Positions 24,785 through 36,249 of a stretch of DNA of 64,000 nucleotides are shown piece by piece. The notes under the pieces are model-generated. The model was not told where the DNA came from and ran no database searches. It saw nothing but the letters and a program-made list of their open reading frames with translations. Location: positions 121,147,501 through 121,211,500 of the forward strand of contig NC_090989.1 of the NCBI RefSeq assembly GCF_041146395.1. Reading direction: 5' to 3'. A program made the translations under genes and the position numbers. The stretch's first letter is position 1, and the number at the start of each line of letters is the position of its first letter. This stretch comes from Eulemur rufifrons (Eukaryota > Chordata > Mammalia > Primates > Lemuridae).

Positions 24785-25292
24785 CAGTGCTCCTCAGTGC
24801 TGTCCAGGGACCCTTTCAGGGGGTCTGTGAGGTCAGACTAGTTTTCTCATAAACTAAGGTATTATTTGCTTATTTCGCTCTCTTTTCTCTCACAAGCACA
24901 CAAAGGAGTTTTCCAGAGGTTAATAAAGGTGTGAGATTGCAACTGATTGAATGCAAAAGCAGATATAAGAATCCAACTGCCTTCGATTCTGTTAGAAAAA
25001 GGAAATAAAGACACCGTACACCAAAGAGATTTCTAATAAATGTAAAAGAATGCCACTCTTCTTACTACTTACTTTTGTTTTGGAAAATAGTTATTTTCAT
25101 TAGAAACATGTTAACACGTAATGATTTATTATGGTTATTTTTATTGATTGATAGATTTTTTAAATTTCTTAGTCTTACTTGCTAAAATGATAAATATTGA
25201 TAGCTATAACCTATATTTTAAAGAAGCTCTTGGCATCCTCAATAACTTTTAAGGGTTTAAAGGGGTCCTGAGACCAAAGAGTTTAAGATCTG
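24785..25292. mobile_element. hAT-type DNA transposon (about 508 bp)
   Basis: Left end CAGTGCTCCTCAGTGCTGTC, right end GGTCCTGAGACCAAAGAGTT followed by the terminus near 25,292. Interior landmarks 'aaaggagttttccagaggtt', 'aatgccactcttcttactac' and 'aaatattgatagctataacc' recur across mammals in one nonautonomous hAT family. I do not assign the family name. No coding. Confidence 0.65.
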
Positions 25293-25454
25293 TTTTCCTA
25301 GATGAGGCCAGTAAGGATATGAGGGTGGGGAGTTAGAGCATAGAATCTCCTGGAAATTAAAGAATGGGAACAGGAGAAAGGCTGGACCTCCTGGGAACTG
25401 GCACGGAAAGGCAGCAGCTCTAGGGACCCGAGCAGCAATGCGTGAAACAATGGC

Positions 25455-25760
25455 CCTGTGGCCGTGCAGCTCAGAATGTGGCCCACGGACCAGGGCCAGG
25501 CTGCAAACTGTTCACCACTGGCTGCTGTCAAGATAAGCACAGAAATCAAGAGAAACTTTTAGAAGCTTCCATAGCAACTTGACAGAGTAGCTTTATGTCC
25601 ATTGAAACTAATAATAAAAAATGTGAGACCTGTACTTTGCATGTTTTCTTTGTTTTATTTTTCTAGCAATTTATTTTTACTATGTTTTATAAAAGTATTC
25701 CACAATGCACGGGAAATTTTAAAAATATGGTGCTTTCATGGATGAGATGAATGTAAAGGA
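25455..25760. mobile_element. hAT-type DNA transposon fragment
   Basis: 'gaatgtggcccacggaccag' near 25,475, 'tgcaaactgttcaccactgg' near 25,502, 'gacagagtagctttatgtcc' near 25,581 and 'cacaatgcacgggaaatttt' near 25,701 form a known-looking collinear repeat. Family name uncertain. Confidence 0.5.
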
Positions 25761-25839
25761 TAAATACTAGTTGTCCAAGCAAAGAGGAGGACAAAGTAAG
25801 ACATAGAAAAATGTGGGCTTCAGGGGAAAACTGTGTGCT

Positions 25840-26052
25840 GTCTAGAGTTGCGGTCCTCACAGACAACACAGAGAGTCCGTGGCCTGTTAGGAACCAGGCT
25901 ACACAGCAGGAGGAGAGTGGCGGGCAAGTGAGCGAAGCTTCGTCTGTATTTACAGCTGCTCCCGTCACTCGGCATCACCCCCACCCCAACCTGTGGAAAA
26001 ATTGTGTTCCATGAAACTGGTCCCCGGTGCCAAAAAGGTTGGGGACCTCTAG
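25840..26052 (-). mobile_element. MER1-type (Charlie3-derived) DNA transposon
   Basis: Reverse-complement MER1: 'gtggcctgttaggaaccagg', 'tacacagcaggaggagagtg', 'agcgaagcttcgtctgtatt', 'ccccggtgccaaaaaggttg', 'gggacctct'. Ends correspond to the hAT termini. Confidence 0.88.
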
Positions 26053-27189
26053 TCTAGAGTACACCCCTCCTGATTACCTGATTCTAATCTTTTATTGAGC
26101 TATTTTACAACTTTATAAATTATAGATAACTAATAGCAATGCAAAATAATTTCTGCCTATAGACACACAAAAAATCTGTCAGGCAGTTGACTTCCTTTCC
26201 TCACTATGGAAAAGGCCAGTTTTGTCTCCACTTTTTCATTCGTTTCAATATTACCTATCTGTCATTATATCTGATTTTAGTTTCCTCTTTGACCCAGTTG
26301 TAACATCTTACAGGTTTCCCCATTCATTATTTAAATAAAATCAATAATGTAGGTTCATTAAAAATAACATGGTCCTTCACATTATTCACAAACCACAGAA
26401 TTTGTGGAGCTCTGCTCTTGGACCCAACCCTTGGTGTGACTCAACTGCCTTCCAGAAGTCTCTTCTGTTCCCATCCTGCTGCCTGCTGACATCTGTATGC
26501 TCTCCTCTGTATATTTTTTTCCTACCTCACAGCTTCTCTTTCCCTCTAGTTTAGGATTCCTCATTATCTTGGCTGTGGGGTAGAAAAGAAACCACAGGAA
26601 GTCATAGCAAGTCAAAGGGAAAGTGCTGTATTAGATGCTTTGAGAGAGAGACAGAGATCAACAGGGAATTAAATAGATGGGGACTGAACAGGACTCATTC
26701 CAGTGCCCCTTGTACACGAGCTGGAGAGAACTGTGTTGTGCCCAACCATCACTACCATCACTAAACATCTTTTTTGTTTTTGAATAAAACCACACCTCTA
26801 TGAGATCAACGGCTCAGTGCTCGTCCCTGGAAGCAGTCCCCAAAGGTCTTCATGCCAGAACCCAATCCCAGCCCCAGGAGCTAAGCCCCTGGCAGAGGAA
26901 GGCCTTTGTCATGAGGATCCGGATGCTGTGGGAGGTTATACGAAGCCAGGGACCCTGACATTTGAGGAAGCCAAAATGATAGTCTCAGCCACCTGCTATC
27001 CTGGGAGGTGGGAGTGGGGGGTGTCTGAGGTTTCTATCCGCCCAGCAATGCTTCTTCCCAGTTTGGCTGCTATAGAGCAGCACCCTGGTTATCCCCAGTT
27101 TCTTACAGTCACTTTGGTGCACCTGTCAAGTCAGGCGCCACACCAGTAGGCAGGACACGAGTCTAATCTGACCCTGCTGGATCCAAAGC
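26053..27189. other. Unassigned intergenic sequence
   Basis: A/T-rich to about 26,370, then mixed. Nothing recognised, no exon supported. Confidence 0.3.
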
Positions 27190-27625
27190 TTTTTGTCTGA
27201 GTAGCTTCATTGAGCTAGTTTACGGACCACAAAACTCACTTGTTTTAAACAGATAATTCAATGATATTTAGTAAATTTATGGAGTTGTACAACCAACACC
27301 ACAATCTAATTTTCGAACATTTCTATCACCCTAAAAAGTAACCTTGTGTGCATTTGCAGGAACTCCCTATGCTCAAGGCAACCACTTCTGGCTCATATAA
27401 GATTTTACATGGACTTAGGTTTTCATTTCTCTTGGGTAGATACATAGGATTGGGATGTTTGGATCCTATGGTAAAGTGTTTCACTTTTTGAGAAACTACC
27501 AAATTGTTTTCCAAAGTGGCTGTATTACATTCCCACCAGCAAGGCATGAGGATTCCAGTTGTTCCACAACCTCGCCAACACTTGTTATCATCTGCCTTTT
27601 CTTATTATAGTGGTTGCAGGTAGGG
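27190..27625 (-). mobile_element. L1M-type LINE 3' region, antisense
   Basis: 'gaacatttctatcaccctaa', 'cttgggtagatacataggat' and 'ccaaagtggctgtattacat' are the reverse complement of the ORF2 C-terminal end and 3'-untranslated region of an old L1M. The minus frame shows broken L1 ORF2 C-terminal similarity. Confidence 0.75.
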
Positions 27626-27843
27626 AATTTGAATCTTGAGCCAAGTAAGGCAAGGACTGGCCACAGCTGTGGCTGGCCATCCCGAGGGCAGTGCACTGAG
27701 GAGGCTGACTGCCCCCCACCACCGCTGCAGGTCCAGGGGTGCCTGGATTCCTGCCATTTTTGAGGCCTGATTATTCTACTTTGTTTGGGGTCTGTGGGTT
27801 ACCCCCACATTGTTCCAATACAATTGTGTTTTGAAAATTTTGA

Positions 27844-28130
27844 GGCTGAGCATGGTGGCTCATGCCTGTAATCCCAGCATTTTGAGAGGAGGTGGCAGGA
27901 GGATTACTTGAGCCCATGAGTTCAAAACCAGCCTGGGCAATATAATCTCTAAAAAAAATTTTTTAAATAGCTGAATGTGGTGGTTCACTCCTATAGTCCC
28001 AGCTACTGGGTAGGCTGAGGCCAGAAGATCACTTGAGCCCAGGAGTTTGAGGCTGCAGAAAGCTATGATCACACCACTGCTCTCCAGCCTGGGCGACAGA
28101 GGGAGAACCTGTCTCTAAAATAATTTTTTT
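27844..28130 (+). mobile_element. Alu (old, AluJ-like) dimer
   Basis: Left monomer starts GGCTGAGCATGGTGGCTCAT. An A/T-rich linker lies at 27,951-27,967. The right monomer runs through 'tcccagctactgggtaggct' to 'cagcctgggcgacagaggg' and an A/T-rich tail. High divergence from young Alu sequence suggests the oldest J class. It is the only Alu found in the window and the main evidence for a primate. Confidence 0.95.
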
Positions 28131-28619
28131 TTTAGTTAAAAAATTTGAAAAAAAAATTAAGTTAAGTAGAGTAGGGTTCTGCACTTGCAGCGGCACCCAC
28201 GTGAATTGCACACTTCCCACAATCCTCAATTCCTGTCTCCAGCTGGAGCCAATGTGCCCAAGGTCTGATCTGAGCATGGCCTACTGGGGGTGAGCCCAGG
28301 GCTCAGGATTTGTTCTCAACGGAGGCTAACACTGGGAGAGCTCCACGGCAGTAAGGAGCACAGTGCCATCTCCCAGCTCTTCGGGCACCTGGGCGACAGC
28401 AGCACATTCATCCAGGCTTAAGCTTCCCTCTCCGGACCCGCGGCAGTCTGAGTCAAGTTAAAGTTAGAGTTTCTCCATACGTTTACCAGAGAATCATGTG
28501 AAGTGGTGAGAGGGGCTAGGAGCCTTTAAGATATTGGGAAGATAGAGGCACACTTGCTGAGTATCAGCAAATGTGTGTGCCAATGCATTTTGAGAACGTC
28601 TCCATGATGCATTGTTCTT
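28131..28619. other. Unassigned intergenic sequence
   Basis: A/T tail of the Alu, then ordinary sequence. Nothing recognised. Confidence 0.3.
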
Positions 28620-28765
28620 GGTAACCAAAGCCGGTGCAATGAAAGCACAGAGAGCAGTGTGACCTGGAGTGAGTCACTTGACCTCTCTGAACTGTAGCTT
28701 ATATAGGACCGCTGTGAGGCTTGGGGATGAGGACCCCACCAGCATGATTGACACTTTTCCCAAAA
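28620..28765 (+). mobile_element. MIR SINE fragment
   Basis: 'gtgtgacctggagtgagtca', 'cttgacctctctgaactgta', 'accgctgtgaggcttgggga'. Confidence 0.65.
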
Positions 28766-28844
28766 TTGTCATTGTACTGAAGTGTGCTGAAGGGAAGTGA
28801 AATACAATAATACTTCTCTAATCTTTTGCTTTGGGGGAGGCATG

Positions 28845-29100
28845 TCAGTACCGTGGTTAAGAAAATGAACTTCCATGCTAGATGTGTTCAGTACAAGTTA
28901 CAGTGTGCGTGTAATGTGCAGTCAGGCAAGTTGCCCCATCTCTTTTAGCCTCAGCTTTTCCATCTCTAAAATGGTGTCCATATTGCTTCACCTTGTAGGG
29001 GGACTGTGAGGGTTACCTGATACTGAATCGAGAGCACTGGGCACGGCTCCTGGCACCTAACAGGTGCTCATTAGCATTTGCTGTTTCTGTAGTTGCTGTT
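28845..29100 (+). mobile_element. MIR SINE, near full length
   Basis: 'accgtggttaagaaaatgaa', 'tttagcctcagcttttccatc', 'tgtgagggttacctgatact' and 'ctggcacctaacaggtgctc' in full consensus order over 255 bp. Confidence 0.88.
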
Positions 29101-29724
29101 ACTTGCATCCTTTTTACCTTTCCTGGGGTTGGGAGCTGCCCATCTTCCTGACACTGAAGTGGAGCTCGCTTGGGGATGAGTCCTGCGTATGCCCAGTGTG
29201 GACAGTGGGGGGTCAAGATAAAGTAAGGGACGCTCGAAGGCCCAGAGCAGCCCCTACTTCCCTGCCAGGCCCTGGTGGAGGGAGCCCAGCTGCCGCTCCT
29301 GCAAGAAGGCTTTGGCGGGCCTGCCCCTCAGCCTGCCAAGGACCCTGCTGACCCCAGCCTGGGACAGACGTGTGCTTGGTCGCCTGAGCTCCCCAGCCCA
29401 TCCCGGCCCAGAACAACAGGTGTATGTGCTCAGTAACTTGAGCCTTCCTCCTGAAGCCCTGGGAAATTGAGAGAGGACAGATAACTCTTTCTTTAGACAA
29501 CCACAAGGCCAATAAACAAGTTTTCAGGGAGACCGTGGCCAGCTCCAGGTTGTGCAGGGCCGGCTGTCAGTTCGGGGATTGTCCAAAACTTTTGCCTGTC
29601 ATGACCACAGCAGCAGCCACCCCACCACTTGTTCAATACCCAGTGGGTGCCGGGCACTGTGCCGGGTTCTTTCCTGTTTTTTCCTCTCCACAGCCCTGCA
29701 GGAGGGGGCTGCAAAGAGGATAGA
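29101..29724. other. Unassigned G/C-richer stretch
   Basis: No repeat or exon recognised. Frames of up to 99 codons overlap on both strands. Confidence 0.3.
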
Positions 29725-29875
29725 TGCTGGGGTCAGGCAGACCAGGGCTTGAACCCCGGCCCTGCCACAGCTGATTGTTCGATTCTGAGCAAGTCAGTTT
29801 ACCCAGGGTTTTTGAGAATTAGCCCAGAACCTGGCACAGGGTCAGCCCTCAATACATGGCAGCAAATATACCAGG
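29725..29875 (+). mobile_element. MIR SINE, internally deleted
   Basis: 'gggcttgaaccccggccctg', 'gagcaagtcagtttacccag', then directly 'agaacctggcacagggtcag'. The middle of the element is missing. Confidence 0.8.
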
Positions 29876-30326
29876 GGCACTGAAGCCCATCCAGTCAGAC
29901 CCTGAAGCAGGTCTGACGAGCTCTTGCTCTCAGTTTCTCTGCACATGACGTCACCTCCTGGGTGTTTCCCCAGCCCTGGTAACGGTCCTGGTGGAGAGAC
30001 AAGGGAAAGGTAAACACCCAGTTCAGGGACCCAGCCAGAAGGAGACGGAAAGCCCCAGCAAAGACAGGGGCTGGCATCATCTGTGGCTTGTTACTGCCCA
30101 AGCTCTTCCGCCCCCAAACCCAGAACATTTTTCAGAAGGGACTAAACATGGGCACCCAGAGATGAAACCTCAAGTGATCTTGTTCCAAACACAGACTATA
30201 ATCAATACACCCAGACTTTGGGACAAAGGGCAAGGGATAAAAACAGATGAGAATCTTCATACAGGCGTGTGCTGGGCACCCCTCAGCCTGTCTGTGTGCA
30301 TGTGCGCCCTCACACGGACGCCTGGG

Positions 30327-30339
30327 CCAGCAGGGTGCT
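30327..30339 (+). promoter_or_regulatory. Possible CTCF-binding core
   Basis: CCAGCAGGGTGCT is close to the CTCF core motif. A single short motif has a high false-positive rate. Confidence 0.25.
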
Positions 30340-30369
30340 ACCCAGAGCCCTGTAAGGGGCCTGAGTGAC

Positions 30370-30645
30370 CCCAGGTCCCCAAAGTCTTAATTATTTTGAT
30401 CACTGCTTCATCTCAACATAGTTTAGATTGGTATAAGTGCACTTATAAATAAAATATTTGGCATGAAGTTATACATTTTGTCCACACCATCAATTTTATA
30501 CATGATGTTTAGGTTATAAGTTTAACCCTAAATTTCTGTTTAAACCATAATATGTCAGCAATACTGTTTTTTAATGAAAATACGTTAGCTAGAACACATT
30601 AAATATGCACAGCCTAACTAAACACAGCATAGTGTCTACCCAGCT
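30370..30645. other. A/T-rich island, unassigned
   Basis: About 270 bp of markedly A/T-rich sequence between G/C-richer blocks. It does not match a repeat I can name. It may be an old A/T-rich DNA transposon or a conserved noncoding element. Confidence 0.3.
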
Positions 30646-30659
30646 CCAATCCTTCTTCC

Positions 30660-31165
30660 CTCCTCCACTCAGACCAGTGACCCTGAGGACCCTGAACCCG
30701 CCGGAGCCCCAGTGAGGGTCTGATTAGTGGCGCCAACACGATATGCACATCTCTTGCCAGTATTGGTTTCAGGGATTCCATGGGCACCTGGCCTCCCCCT
30801 AGTGACTGTCAGGATCCAGGGAGGGGCATGAGATCTAAGTGGATCTAGTCGGACTGAAGGAACATTCTCTCATCCTGTGGGTGAGAGAGAGGTTTCCTTG
30901 CTCCCTTGCCAAATCTGAACACAGAAGCACGTTGTCCCTGTTGCTGCAGGAGGTCGTCTTGCAAGCACAGCTAAGGTCGACCTGAGGACAAAGCCACAAC
31001 AGATGAGCACAGAGCCAAAAAGCTCACAGGGAAACCAAGTCTGGCTTCACTGTCCCACACCCAGGGCGGCCCTACTTCTGGACTTTTGCAAGATAGTAAG
31101 TTCCTTTGTTGAATTAGAGAGAATTTTCTATTGTTTGCAGCAGGAAAGCATCCTTGCACTGGCAG
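30660..31165 (+). mobile_element. Old ERVL/MaLR-type LTR remnant (copy 1)
   Basis: 'attggtttcagggattccat', 'aaagccacaacagatgagca', 'tacttctggacttttgcaag' and the end 'tttctattgtttgcagcagg' resemble an old mammalian LTR family. A second copy in the same orientation is at 31,850-32,350. Confidence 0.45.
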
Positions 31166-31849
31166 GAGGTGTGTCTGGAGATGCATGGACTGGTAGATAC
31201 TCTCTTGAGGTAACTAGGCAAAAGTTGAAACAGACAGTGGGAGAAGGCAAGGGGTTAATGAAGGCGCCTGTGTTTAAGCATGGAACACCTTTCCCCACAT
31301 GGAATTATTTGACCAGAGAATCACGGAAAAGGTGGAAAAGGAGGGCTCCATGCCCCTGCAGGGAAAGAAGGAAGGTTGAAGCAAACAGAGAGTTCCCTGC
31401 AGCTGGAACCATACACTCAGCCCAGAACAGCTTTGTCCCCCATTATTCAGGAAACAGGGAAAGGAGGGCAGGGGCAAGTCAGAGCCCCCTCATGGGAGAG
31501 GGCACTGGGGGGGCATGTAGGTTACTACCCATGGACACAGCCAGCTTGGGAGCTCACAGCTTCCCAGGACGTGGGTGCATTTCTAGGGTCACCGAGCAAT
31601 TTTGAACCTAAATCCCTTGTTTTCGGGAGCTTTTATCATCTGCCTGAGGCTTCCTTCTAGCCCCTAATGTACACAAGACATATCTTTTCACTTTCCCCTC
31701 AACCCAAAAGATGTTCTTAACTCTTCCTCGTGGCCTCAGTCAACACTACACCTCCTTCCACGGCAAAAGCCAAATGAGAACAAGAAGATGGTTCTTAGAA
31801 CAATTTGCTCCCTTGAAACCTTGTAGGGCACATCTGTTGTTTGGCCTAT

Positions 31850-32350
31850 CATGCATCCATTGCTCCTGGGTCTGTTAACAGCACCCATTTTGCTCTGTGG
31901 CATGTGGTTTGCAGTGGGCCTGACCCCACCCCAGACCCGGGGTGGGCGTGTGACTGAGGCCTAAGTGGTGGGACGCCACATCTCCCTGCTAGCAGTACTC
32001 ACTGCAAGTGTGGGCAGATGACCCAACCCCATCAATCAAAGCCAATGCGATGGTACTGGTGGTGTTAGAAAGGGGGGGGGAGGGCCTTTTGTCTGTGAAA
32101 GCTATAAAGATGTGAGCCATTTGCAGCTGCTGGGGCCCTTTTGGTAGCTATGAGAAGAATCTGCTGAAAAACGAAGCAAGCATGGAAAGAGGAAAGCAAA
32201 ATGAGAGACAGACTGAGTCCTGGTTACGTCTCTTGAGCCCCAGGTCTAAAGCCAGTGCCCTGGGCTTGTCACTTACATGAGCAAATGATGTAGCCTGGAT
32301 TTTTGCTTAATCACTTCAGTTGGTGAGAGCACTTGTAACTGATAGAGTTT
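31850..32350 (+). mobile_element. Old ERVL/MaLR-type LTR remnant (copy 2)
   Basis: 'ggtgggcgtgtgactgaggc', 'ctgctggggcccttttggta', 'gaagcaagcatggaaagagg', 'gacagactgagtcctggtta' and the end 'gagcacttgtaactgataga' follow the order of an old mammalian LTR. A G-rich run (G9 at 32,072-32,080) is inside. Confidence 0.6.
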
Positions 32351-32454
32351 GGGTTGATAACAAATCTCAAAGCTAGAAAAGAATGATGTTCCTTGTCTCC
32401 TATTATTTAGTTCTTGGCCCTAAATGACCTAAATTATTTCTAATGTACATCAAA

Positions 32455-32575
32455 TTCTTGCTGTCTGACCTTGAGCAAGTCACGTCCACATGTCCTCATC
32501 AGTTAAATGACGGTGTTGGACCCGATCTCCCAGGTGCCTTCCAGCTCTGAAATTGTATACTTCTATGAATAGTCT
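32455..32575 (+). mobile_element. MIR/MIR3-type SINE fragment
   Basis: 'tctgaccttgagcaagtcac', 'catcagttaaatgacggtgt', 'aggtgccttccagctctgaaattgtat' type ending, as in MIR3. Confidence 0.65.
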
Positions 32576-33039
32576 CTTAGCAACCTTCACACTCACTGAA
32601 TTAGATTCAAAACTATTTTCTTCAAGAGCATGGATTGAAAACATTAAAATATAACTTTAAAAAGTTTAACCACATGTCAGATGATGAAAACTATGCAAGG
32701 CCTCTTTGCTTTAGCAAAGCATAGAACCACATTCATGGTGCAGACATGTCGTCTGCTAAATTCTGGTGCCTGAAAACTTCTGCTCCTACTTCCAATGAAT
32801 AATGCCTGATTGTAGCTCTAGATAGTCCGTCACATATTTAATCCACAGACTCTTTCAGAGGTAGGGAAGGCTTAACAGTTTAATAAGCTGTGGAAAGGTT
32901 TAAAGGCAGATCTGAGGTTGCTTTGCCCATAGAATCTAGGGTCCCTACTAAAAGCCCTTTAATGAACTCTCTGCCACCCCAGACCCCCAGTCTGATGCCT
33001 GCCTGCAGACTCCCACCCATTCTCCCACTCCTGCCTCCT
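32576..33039. other. Unassigned intergenic sequence
   Basis: Nothing recognised. Confidence 0.3.
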
Positions 33040-33212
33040 TGAGCACCATAGGCTCATCACTTAATCACTCTGTGCCTCAGTTTCCTCATCTGTGAAATGA
33101 GGATAATAATAGTACCTTCCCCTGAGCCCTGGGATGTGTACTGAATAAAGCACTCAGAATAGCGCCCGGTATGCAGTAAGCATGGGACGAATGTTAGCGC
33201 TTGTCTTCACCA
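33040..33212 (+). mobile_element. MIR SINE
   Basis: One of the best-preserved MIRs here: 'tgtgcctcagtttcctcatc', 'tgtgaaatgaggataataat', 'atagcgcccggtatgcagta'. Confidence 0.92.
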
Positions 33213-33809
33213 TCATCCTTCCGAACAGACTCCTCAGTGCTGGCTGAGCAGTTGTGTGGGTGGCTGGATGAATAAATGGACTAAAGCATGACGTACTCAA
33301 AAACATTTCACATTAAGCACTTCTGTGACATAGTGGTTATCACATTCACCTAACAAAAATATTTCATATCCCACACGTTATCAGTAAATACTTATTAACA
33401 ATGGGCTCTAGAGCTATAAAAGTGGCAATTCAGAAGAGACAAATCACACAGTGGGCTCCTTGCTGCTTTCCTGCCCATTCCATAGTCCCCGACAAATCCC
33501 TTCTTTTGGAGCTTTTGCTGTTGGCTTACAGGGCCTAGCGTGTCTAGTTAAATGATGATTTGCAACTCTTACTGTAAATTTGTTCTTCTTAGATATGAAC
33601 TTCTCCCAGCACAATTGCAGACCTTTCTCAATTATGTATGCTTTAGCTAAAAGGTACACAGAATGACCAGGTGATTCCAGAACTCAAGTCCCCCTGGGCA
33701 CTCAGAAGTAACAAGATTTGGGAACCAATTCTCCTGACCAGCACTTAAATGAAACCAATTGATAACTCAGAAAGACAATTTATCAGGTGTAATGAGAGAT
33801 AGATTAGAC
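33213..33809. other. Unassigned intergenic sequence
   Basis: Nothing recognised. Slightly A/T-rich. Confidence 0.3.
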
Positions 33810-33961
33810 CGGAGCCCAGTCCATGGCACGGCCCAGAGAACTCCCTCCCAGAGGCTTAGCCGCCGGGAAAACTCGCCCTCGGCACGCTCGCATGGCCGCT
33901 CTCTGGCTGCAGAACTAAGCCCTGCAAGCGGCTGCAGAGGGCAGTTGGAGCAGCCGGGCCG
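33810..33961. promoter_or_regulatory. Small CpG-rich patch, possible promoter or enhancer
   Basis: About 12 CpGs in 152 bp inside CpG-poor, repeat-rich DNA. An open frame (33,759-34,007, plus) crosses it, but no donor or strong-context ATG makes a convincing exon. It could be an orphan CpG island, a noncoding RNA promoter, or chance. Confidence 0.35.
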
Positions 33962-34011
33962 GGCCAGGGGAGGGGTGCCCAGCAGGAGGGCTGGGCTGCT
34001 CCTCTAGCAAG

Positions 34012-34180
34012 ACTTGTCCATTGGCTGGTTGGCTTTGGGCAAATTTCTCACTCCACTGAGCTTCAGTTTCTTCAAATGTGAGATGGGACCGTGACACTCA
34101 CCTCCTGAAGCAGCTGTGAGGACCAAACGAGGTCACGCATGCTAAGTGCCTGCCTCAACAGCAAATGGCAGCAACTGTTT
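34012..34180 (+). mobile_element. MIR SINE
   Basis: 'ggctttgggcaaatttctca', 'tgagcttcagtttcttcaaa', 'cagctgtgaggaccaaacga', 'gctaagtgcctgcc' in order. Confidence 0.85.
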
Positions 34181-35359
34181 TTGTTTTGAACGTCTTTGCC
34201 CCTCTTGGAAGTGTTTCTGTGCCACCAGGAGCTGGCTCCCGCCCCTGGATCCACTCGCTCTCCCCCACCCCAACCGCCAACAGTGACGGATAAACTCCAA
34301 ACAGTGTTCATGCTAATCCCCTTTTCCTGCCTCCGCTGCCTCCTGCCACAACCTCAGAGTTGTCTTCCCAATGAGACATGCTCGAACAGACTCTCGTTTA
34401 ACAGTCACCATATTTCACCCCAAATTAGACCCTCTGAACATCCTAGGGGGCAGACCGACTTGAGAATCTAATGAAAGCTATGGCCCTTGACCCTGTAAAC
34501 GTGACCACACATTGTGTGTGATTTCCAGAGCCTCAGAGACCCCCTGGCGCCTCTTTGTGGCCTCCTGGCGCCACAGGTACCCCCAGATTATGCTGCCTTA
34601 ATTGACGTTCAGCAGCTCTTGGCCTTCCTGTCTGTGCTTGGGCCAGTGCTGCTGTGGGCCACGTGCTCACAGGTCGTCTCTGAAGGTGCAGCTAACTGTC
34701 CCTCACTTCACAGTTCACAAAGTGCCACAGAACCAAGTGACAGCCGCAGCAGGCTAGTTTCGCCCCTCCTCAGCACCCTTTCCCTGGTGTCTGCCTCAAA
34801 AGACAGGCTTTCCTGGCTCCGTCCTCAAAATCGGAGAGCCCCTTCCAGGAACTGGGCCCGGCAGTGGGTCCACACCGTCCCCTGGCTCTCCCCAGCCCTC
34901 GAGCCTTGTCCCACTCCGAGACCCACCCCTGCATGTTCAGAGGCTCCTGTCCCAGTGCCACCTGTCTTGTGGCTTCACTAACAAGTGCCACTGCCCTGCA
35001 AAGCTCTTCCAGGCTCAGCTGCCAGGGCAGGAGGGAGGAATTAAGACACCAAAGTTGAAAGCTATCAGGCTTCAGAAGCAAGCTCTAAACAGACTTGAAT
35101 AGCAGAAAGTTTCAAAGGCACTCGCTGAAGTCCTTGTGCAACTCCTGCCACCCCTCCGTCAGCTGGCAGTTCCAGGCTCTTTTAGATCTCTTTGAGCTCT
35201 CTCCTTTCAGAGACACTAGCTCTGGGTCCTGCAGAGGAACCAAAGACACTTTTGTGTTTAAGTCTTTAATGAAAAGAGGTTGGTGGAAGCTTTGGGCCCT
35301 CCCAGCCTGGAACCTGGATGTTATAGCATCACTAAGCCAGAAATTTTACACTCTCTCCC
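34181..35359. other. Unassigned G/C-richer stretch
   Basis: 1.2 kb without recognised repeats. A 155-codon frame (34,514-34,981, plus) is opposed by a 103-codon frame on the other strand and is not supported as coding. Confidence 0.3.
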
Positions 35360-35465
35360 ATCAGGGAATGGGTGGAAGGGACCTTAAAGTCGTATGTCTC
35401 AATTTGAAGTTGAAGGAACCGAGGCTCAACAAGTCCACTCATCTCCCCAGACCGCTCGGCGAGTG
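35360..35465 (+). mobile_element. MIR3/L3-like fragment
   Basis: 'ggtggaagggaccttaaagtcgtatg' type segment and 'ttgaaggaaccgaggctcaa' resemble the core of MIR3/L3. Confidence 0.5.
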
Positions 35466-35664
35466 ACTGGCCAAGCCGGACAGGCACAGGCTGTCGGAGC
35501 CCTTGCCTTGGCAGGACACTTCCCAGCTGCCCCCAAGCAAGAGCTACGGACCCCTTTCTTCAAGGGCCACTGTGCTGGTGGACAAAAGTGTTGATAAGAC
35601 TAAGACACTGAAAACTGAACATAAATAAATGGTCACAGGATCAGACAGAGTCTTAAAATGCATG

Positions 35665-36019
35665 TGTGCATTAGTTTGTTCAGGCTGCCATCACACGGTA
35701 TCACAGACTACGTGGCTTCAACAACAGAAATGTATTTGCTCACAGCTCTGGAGGCTGGAAGTCTAAGACCAAGGTGTCGCCTTGCCCGTGGCTGTCTTCT
35801 CCCTGTGTCTTCATGTGGTCTTCCCTCTAGGTGGGTCTGTGTCCTAATCTCTTCTTACAAGGACATCAGTCATATTAGATTAGGGCTCATCTTAATGACC
35901 TCATTTTAACTTCACGCCTTTAAAGACTCTGTCTCCAAATACAGTCACATTCTGAGATGCTGGGGGTTAGCACTTCAGCATATGAATTTGGGGTAGGGGA
36001 CACAGTTCAGCCCAAAACA
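35665..36019 (-). mobile_element. MaLR (MLT1-type) solo LTR, antisense
   Basis: Reverse-complement MLT1: 'attagtttgttcaggctgcc', 'gctcacagctctggaggctg', 'tctccaaatacagtcacatt', 'cagttcagcccaaaaca'. The flanks GCATG (35,660-35,664) and GTATG (36,020-36,024) match at 4 of 5 bases, a plausible decayed duplication. Confidence 0.85.
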
Positions 36020-36249
36020 GTATGTATGTTCTCAAAAGGGCAAAACATAACTATTAAATAATGTGGTAAAATAGCGTGGTGAGAGGCCCTCGTGGGTGGA
36101 GAGTCTGTCCAGCAGTACGGAGTGGGGACAGGCCACACCCAAGTGCAGGCTGCTTCTCCGGCCACCGCCCGAGCAATGTTCTGTGCGGGTCTGCTCTGTG
36201 GCCAGATAGTGTTTGGACACTTACAGCAAGCAAAGAATTTGCACAAGCG

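Noticed and set aside
31003..31605. 200-codon plus-strand open frame
   Set aside because: It starts inside an LTR remnant and runs into unassigned sequence. No domain recognised, so treated as chance.
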